Of a DNA stretch of 64,000 nt, positions 58,244 to 64,000 are shown in pieces. Below the pieces are notes generated by a model that was not told the DNA's origin, did not search any database, and was given only the letters and a program-made list of their open reading frames with translations. The first letter of the stretch is position 1, and each line of letters opens with the position of its first letter. The DNA comes from Pyrrhosoma nymphula (taxonomy: Eukaryota; Arthropoda; Insecta; Odonata; Coenagrionidae). The DNA lies in assembly GCA_963573305.1 (NCBI GenBank), contig OY754329.1, positions 67,639,084 to 67,703,083 on the forward strand. Reading direction: 5' to 3'. The position numbers and the translations under genes are program-made.

Positions 58244-58456
58244 CAGCTCTCGCGAAAGCTTATGGCGTTCGGGTGCGCAGAAGAAGACGTCGTGGAGGGG
58301 TTAAGTTTAGTGGAAGGGGTAGGGGAAAGGGACGTAGCGGAAAGGTAAGACATGGCATTTGTGCCATGCATGAGAGCATTAAAAGAAATAGAATTTGTAC
58401 GACGCAGTCAACACTAACGCCGCGCATCCGAACGCCATTAGCTTTCGCGAGAACTG
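58244..58456. mobile_element. TA-flanked MITE with 36 bp inverted repeats
   Basis: A 213 bp element starts CAGCTCTCGCGAAAGCTTAT and ends with GCTTTCGCGAGAACTG; the arms agree in about 33 of 36 positions. TA lies on both sides, fitting a Tc1/mariner-type MITE. It has no gene. The arginine-rich 89-codon frame across it is incidental. Confidence 0.7.
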
Positions 58457-59606
58457 TATGCAAATGATCTCTGTACTCTTTAGAATTACTTTAAAATTGA
58501 GACAAAAATGATGGAGAAATTACTAGAGATATTCTGTATCTGAGGACAATAGTTATTAAGTTATCCTAATAAGTAGGTAGTTATTTAATGTGATTACATG
58601 ACAACTAACAAGGGAACCGAAAAACGTTTCTTACAATGTATTTATAATCGAATGAGCACAGTTTTTGACAAATGCTTTCTTTATTCCAAGTTACCCATCT
58701 CTAGTAAGGACATGGTAAGCTTAATGTTCCAGGAGGTATGAAAGCAGTCGACTTTTGAGCAGATGAATGCTTTTTCAGGTGATACAATGCAATAGCAATT
58801 ACAATGATACAATGTAAATTTAACAATTTATATTGTATTTAACATTCCAAAGATTTAAATTATAAATAGAACAACGGACGACACTCAAATATCTGGGATA
58901 GAGAGACTGCAGAGTCTGCCAGCTTCGATCTTAGCTTTTAGTTAACCTTGAGTAAAAAATGTTGGGATCGGGTTTTGTTAAATTTAACTGTCGTAATTGT
59001 ATAAAATTGTGTCAAAAAATTAAATGGTTTACTTGATCAAGTCTTTAAAAATCACTCGAAAACTTAGCCATGCAACCAATTGCACAGATGGCTCAATTTG
59101 GCGCCGAGAACGTTTCGTATTTTATGAACAAAAGCAAGAATAGTTATGCACTATCCCATCACGTCAATGCACGCCATTAATTTCCAAAAAATTCTCATAA
59201 ATTAGTACCAGGGAGGATAAAAATAAAAGTAAGAATTTATACACTTAGAAACTTTTTCGCAACGGGTGCTCCAAACAACTTCTCGTTGCTCGCCAAGTTT
59301 CAATTACTGCTCTACCGGCGGAAGATGGGCTTTACAAAAGTGGTTAAAATATAGTTAAAACTCAACAAAAAATGCTCACAAACCATATAACCTTGTCTAT
59401 CTACTTTACGACTCCAAGGACTATTATTCCTGACTTATGGCGACGAAAAAATAGTACCCTGTTGCATAGAGTACATACAGAGTAGCCATAATAATAAAAA
59501 AAATCCTGTAATTTGTTTTGCTTTTTGTAGTTAGCCGGTTCCATCCCGGCCAGTCAATAGTTAAGTAGAGGAGACAGTTAAGTGCAGCATGAAAAATTGC
59601 TTTTTA
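58457..59606. other. No gene recognised
   Basis: AT-rich; nothing assignable. Confidence 0.5.
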
Positions 59607-59877
59607 AGGTGAGTTTACTATGGCGAGTTTATTACGCAAGTTAATTGTAGCAAGCAACTTTTGACGTAAGTTGCATGTGTAAAACGGCGCTGCAAGTCTG
59701 CTAGAAGAACTTTTAAAGGTTTTAACAAGTCTTTTGCATAAGCGGGCAGTTGCCAATGTAAACAGTACCCAGTTTTTCTCTGCTCTAAATCGTGATAAAT
59801 TTTTCGTCAGGGTTAAATCCTCTTTATGTTCTTGCAGATGGAACTTGCGGAGATAACTTGCCAGTGTGAACCCAACC
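59607..59877. mobile_element. TTA-flanked MITE, copy 3 (PIF/Harbinger-like)
   Basis: This 271 bp element lies between TTA at 59604-59606 and TTA at 59878-59880. It begins AGGTGAGTTTACTATGGCGA and ends CCAGTGTGAACCCAACC. It has the same orientation as copy 1. The 105-codon minus-strand frame through it is a by-product. Confidence 0.7.
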
Positions 59878-59968
59878 TTAAAGAGAAAATATCTCTTGAA
59901 AGTATTTCCCGACCTGAGCACTAGTTCTCCATTTACTTTTATTTATTTAATTCATCAACATCAAAAGT

Positions 59969-60110
59969 AGGGATGCCAACTTTCCACTCAGTAATCGATT
60001 ACCTGTAATCTATTATAATCGTAAGTTCATTAATCGATTATACCGATTAATCGGAGGCTTAATAATCGATTAACGCACTATTTACGTCGTATTTTTTCCA
60101 GTTTTCTGAC
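59969..60110. mobile_element. hAT-like left-end fragment
   Basis: TAGGGATGCCAACTTTCC is followed by repeated AATCGATTA words in both orientations, the usual look of a hAT terminus and subterminal region. The opposite end was not found. An unrecognised 89-codon minus-strand frame (60059-60328) overlaps its right side. Confidence 0.4.
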
Positions 60111-60383
60111 ACACGGTCACAATTTAATATTAAACATTCTTGAAGTATATCAGGGTTATTTTCATGGTAAATCTTCATCCTCTCCATGCTGCCTATTGAC
60201 AGTGTAACTAGTATATGTGCCAGATAACTAAATATAAGTAGCAAAAATATAAACTGAACAGTGCCTCTGTAAGCCAATTCCAACAATATATCTTCCTTTC
60301 GAAAATAATCAATTAAGATGGCTAACATTTCATATATTATAACATATTTTATACCTAAATATTCAGGAAATAGTTATATATAA

Positions 60384-60794
60384 CTAGCTAAAGGTACCCA
60401 TTGAAACTCAACGGGTGTGAAAAACACTGAATTTATTACATACAAAAGTCACAAAACCTGATGAATACTGAGCGGTCTTCTTTGAGTCGTCTTCTGAGTG
60501 AATGAACTTAATCGCTTCCCTTGTGTACATACATACATTTGCATTCAATGACTTATTTCAGTCTGCTAGCAAAAAATGAAACCACTGCATCGAACCCAAT
60601 GATTAGCATGGACCAGCAGGGGGGCCTTTGGGGGGCCTTCGGGGGCTCTGAGGGCATTTTAATATAACCTATATATTACCCGCAGATTTATTTTCTATCT
60701 ACATGCCAAATTTCAGCTCAATCGGTCCAGTAGTTTTTGCGTGATGGAGCAAAAGACAGACAGACACCATTGCATTTTTATATATTAGTAAGGA
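60384..60794 (-). mobile_element. Complete non-autonomous Helitron, 411 bp
   Basis: Minus strand 5' end: host A, then TCCTTACTAATATATAAAAA at 60794, followed by CACGCAAAAACTACTGGACC. 3' end: ACCCGTTGAGTTTCAATGGG hairpin, then TACCTTTAG and CTAG at 60387-60384 with host T after it. This is the A/T insertion and TC...CTAG structure of Helitrons. The middle holds GGGGCC-rich sequence and a piece related to 47522-47600. There is no coding capacity. Confidence 0.8.
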
Positions 60795-61308
60795 TTATTT
60801 ATTCAACAATGTAGAACGCGATTATTACAGAATACAAATTATTTCTAGTTTCAAATACTTCTACAGACGATCAATTTAAAAAATCTTAACAGCGCGTTTT
60901 AGAAACTGCATTCACCGATACAGCATTGTAAGCATGCATGAGATAAGCATGTAAATATGCATTGAATTTATCGATTGCCCACCTTAGCAAGCCATCATGG
61001 GGCCCTTGCGACTCGCGGCCCTTCTGATACAGATATATTTTCAACGTGATATTATGGGGCCTGCAGGAAAACATGTTATTTACATGCTAGTGGCGTAAAT
61101 ATCTTTTGAAGATCAAATATTTGGTTGCCAAGGAAATATGATATTGTTGATTTATGAGAAAATGTGAGATTTTTCAGCTGAAAACATGACTTTCGCACAA
61201 ATACGAAACGTAATAGAATATCGATTGAAAGAATTTATATTTTCATTTATTCAGCCATCCTACAAAAAAATTCCAGTCCTCTATCTTGAGTGAAAGTACT
61301 TTTAAAAA
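60795..61308. other. Nothing recognised between Helitron copies
   Basis: AT-rich spacer. Confidence 0.4.
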
Positions 61309-61529
61309 TAAAAAAATAAACCCACTGCACCGAACCCAATGATTAGCATGGACCACCAGAGGGGCCTTTGGGGGGCCTTAGGGAACCCTTAAGAGCTTTT
61401 TAATATAGTATATATTGCCTACAGATATATTTTCTATCTAAATGCCAAATTTCAGCTCAATCGGTCCAGTAGTTTTTGCGTGATTGAGTAACAAACATAC
61501 AAACTTTCACATTTATAATATTAGTAGGA
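61309..61529 (-). mobile_element. Helitron 5' end fragment
   Basis: Minus strand 5' end TCCTACTAATATTATAAATG begins at 61529 after host A. It continues with CTCAATCACGCAAAAACTAC and the same GGGGCC-rich middle as the complete copy. Similarity stops at about 61309, so the 3' half is missing. It lies about 500 bases from the complete copy, in the same orientation. Confidence 0.7.
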
Positions 61530-62581
61530 TAAATACAATGGTTAGCTACTACTCGCATTTATATTACGAGCTTAACAAATTGCCCACGTAACAAGCTAGT
61601 GAGGTGAATAAGACTTAAGATAGAGTTTATGTTTTCTATTAAATAGAAGTCTCTAAAATATCAATGAAATAGTATTATGACTTTTATTTAAAAAGTGAGG
61701 AAACTCAATATCTTATATAATATAAAAAGATGGCAACCCACGAAAAGTTGGTAAAGAAGGAATCTGCGTTAGGAGGAGGAGGATGAGGATGTAGTGGAGG
61801 TGCTTTTAAGCATTTTTGTCTCATAAACAAGGGGTCGAACTTCTAAGCTACCGAGCTATGACAACAGTTACCATGTAAACGCAATTTTGCAGTATCCATG
61901 AATACGCAAAAGAGGAGTGGCGTGCACTTACTAAAAACAAGTAAAACTACGCAAAACTGTAAAAAGCAATTATAAAATGGATGGCTATTTCTTTCAATTT
62001 TCAAGATGATAACCAAAGTTGTCAAATTAATTTCCTTCTTAAAAATTAATTTTGTGAAATACGTTTCTATTTTCAGAGATACGAAAAGCTTTATTGTAAC
62101 AAAAATATTTGAAAATGTACTCTCCCTAAAATTGGTAAAATTATTGTCCTATCTTAATTTTCAGCGGAGATATGGCATCTTAAACGATACCATTACATGA
62201 GCTGATTGATGACTCTCTCTCTCAGGCAAGGAATTGGCATTCATTTGCCGAAAAATAATACTAACTTCATAGATGTAAGCCTCTGTATGACTTTTTACCT
62301 GCATCGGAATGAATAATCAACCACTGATCTCTGGATGGAGACCTTTTTGTTGGCTTTTTCTTTTGACAAGAATTGTACATTAAATTATGTTTGTAATAAT
62401 AATGCCGAATTAGTTGCTTTCGCTGGTAATAATATCTAGTATGAAAACTGCAGTCCTCCCAATAGGTACTTTTTCTTTCGACAAATATTTTACTTCTCCG
62501 AATCGATATAGAATTCAGAAAAATAGATATATTTAATGATTAATATCCTTTACATTAGTGAGACTCCCACTCAATGTTTGC
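61530..62581. other. No gene recognised
   Basis: AT-rich; nothing assignable. Confidence 0.5.
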
Positions 62582-62589
62582 ACCACGGC

Positions 62590-63191
62590 TAGTGATGGAA
62601 AAATCGATTTCGATTAAAGTCGAAAATCGAGTTTTAATAGTCAAAGATCGAGGAAATCGAGATCGAGCCATGATCTACGAGTTTCGATCCAAACTCGATT
62701 TTTCAACTTCGATCTTGACCATTTCGTACCGTTTCGCGATCAGAGTGCTGAGTATGATAACGTCATCCGTCCCATGTGACTGTTCTGTAAGGCCGGTAAA
62801 ATTGGAAAGGCACGCCCTAGATTATCAAGAAAGTATCTCAATCAGTTGATCTTTCTTAAATATTTTGGTGAAGCCGAATGGTTCCCAGCGGTGATGCCCA
62901 AACTTTAATGTGCGTCCATTTGTAAATTTTTACTACTAATAATTCAAGAATGTATTCTGTTCATTTTTAGGGATTTGTGTACTACTCAAATATGCATTAT
63001 GAGCCTTTTTCGAATGAATAATAAACATGTTTTTGTACCAACTGTATTTTTTTCAAAAATAACCGTCGATTTTTTCGATCAATCGATCTTTTTGTTCAAA
63101 TTTCGATTTTTGTTGAAAAGTCGAGCTTTTCATTTCGATTAAAAATCGATTGCTCGAAAAATCGATTTTGACCGACATTTTTCCATCACTA
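62590..63191. mobile_element. Non-autonomous hAT-type element, 602 bp
   Basis: It begins TAGTGATGGAAAAATCGATT and ends TTTTTCCATCACTA, inverted repeats of at least 14 bp. ACCACGGC occurs directly on both sides (62582-62589 and 63192-63199), an exact 8 bp target duplication. Subterminal regions are dense in AATCGA/TCGATT words. No transposase frame is present. Confidence 0.85.
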
Positions 63192-63199
63192 ACCACGGC

Positions 63200-64000
63200 T
63201 TTCAAAAACTCCGAAGGGCGGCCCTGCCTCTCCGCTCTCTGACAATTTATCCAAGATCCGAAGCCCAGCAAGATGTGGATTCTCTGCTTTGAATGCGCAA
63301 TCTTTTCTACCGTTCTGGTGAACGAGAGGCTCACCCCAACCGGTCATAATAATATGACTATCACTACACGCACACATTTGTTTGCGTTGTCGTTATGTTT
63401 GTCACATTTGTGTGAAATGAAAATGTATTTCTTAATTATTTTCAATTTATAGTTTTGGGACACATTTGCAGTTCTGAACTTAAAATCATGAGAAAACATG
63501 TTAAAAATTTAGCAACGACATGATAATTCATATATTTCGAATGATAATGCCTGTACCTTCTATCTTCTATGGTATTTCATATTTTTTGTTTTTCTTTAGT
63601 TTTATCATTTTTATCTCTTCCTCGTTATTTTGCCTTTTCTTAAAGGAAAAGTAATGAGATAGTTTATTTTGTTTGACGGGATATTTAAAACATTGATAAA
63701 TGGTTTTCAAATATTAAAACCTATAAGAAAGTAAGTGCTCAAAGAAAAAGAAAGATTTGTGGGCGAGTAATAGTCCAAGGCAATTTGTACGTAGTTGGGA
63801 TACCGTAATCATAGTCTCAGATACATGTGAGGTGTGCGTTACCAGTGAGGTAATGATTACATGTGGCCAGTAATCGTAAAGGCTAATAGTTAGTTAATGG
63901 TAAAGGATATTTAAATACGGTTATCCATCTTCTTAGAATCGTTGAAATGGATAACTCAGAGACCTGAACTTCTGGGCATGTGGAAGATTTGGTCATTTGG
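63200..64000. other. No gene recognised
   Basis: The first 200 bases are mixed, the rest AT-rich. Confidence 0.5.

Noticed and set aside
58198..58467. Arginine-rich 89-codon frame
   Set aside because: It spans the two inverted repeats and the middle of a TA-flanked MITE.

Overview
This 64 kb window is eukaryotic nuclear DNA, most likely from an arthropod. No complete protein-coding gene of the host can be recognised. The support is negative and positive: there are no long intact reading frames, operons or rRNA/tRNA genes, the DNA is AT-rich with scattered GC-rich or pyrimidine-rich islands, and it is full of decayed transposable elements of the kinds common in arthropod genomes. These are non-LTR retrotransposons of several families, Helitrons, piggyBac, hAT, Tc1/mariner-like and PIF/Harbinger-like elements, and tRNA-derived SINE heads. 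I cannot name the species.

Layout. 1-13 kb holds fragments of four non-LTR families (called A, B, C and D here for bookkeeping), a GC-rich patch at 3.85-4.6 kb, a SINE head and the first copy of a 269-271 bp TTA-flanked MITE. 13-22 kb holds a family A fragment, a 656 bp hAT-like element with a nearly perfect 8 bp target duplication, and a CpG-rich patch at 17.4-17.7 kb that could be a promoter or first exon. 22-28 kb holds a family H fragment, SINE heads, a GC-rich patch open in two frames, the second TTA MITE, the best-preserved reverse transcriptase fragment (YADD motif, minus strand, 26848-27643) and a TTAA-flanked piggyBac-type MITE. 28-38 kb holds a palindromic repeat, a decayed ORF1-like stretch, a broken piggyBac transposase whose catalytic blocks and C-terminal zinc finger can still be read, a GC-rich island, and families A, F and G. 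38.7-40.4 kb is a minisatellite split by a 974 bp TA-flanked transposon. 44-51 kb holds family A, a Helitron fragment with a long hairpin, and a nest of a palindrome inside a 1.2 kb Harbinger-like element inside an older repeat. 52-58 kb holds families B and A and a diverged tandem duplication of about 2.1 kb. 58-64 kb holds an orphan heat-shock-type promoter motif set, a TA-flanked MITE with 36 bp inverted repeats, the third TTA MITE, a complete short Helitron plus a second Helitron 5' end, and a 602 bp hAT-type element with an exact 8 bp target duplication.

How the parts relate. The non-LTR fragments are mostly 3'-terminal pieces, as expected from 5'-truncated insertions. Several non-autonomous DNA elements sit beside, or in the same window as, remnants of plausible helpers: piggyBac transposase with a TTAA MITE, and Helitron protein remnant with a short Helitron. 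Nested insertions allow relative ages to be read. I saw no clear sign of a new functional system. The best leads are the exact nested insertions, the long hairpin at 47461-47521, the local tandem duplication and the heat-shock-like promoter at 58006-58101. All identifications come from reading motifs by eye; no database search was run.
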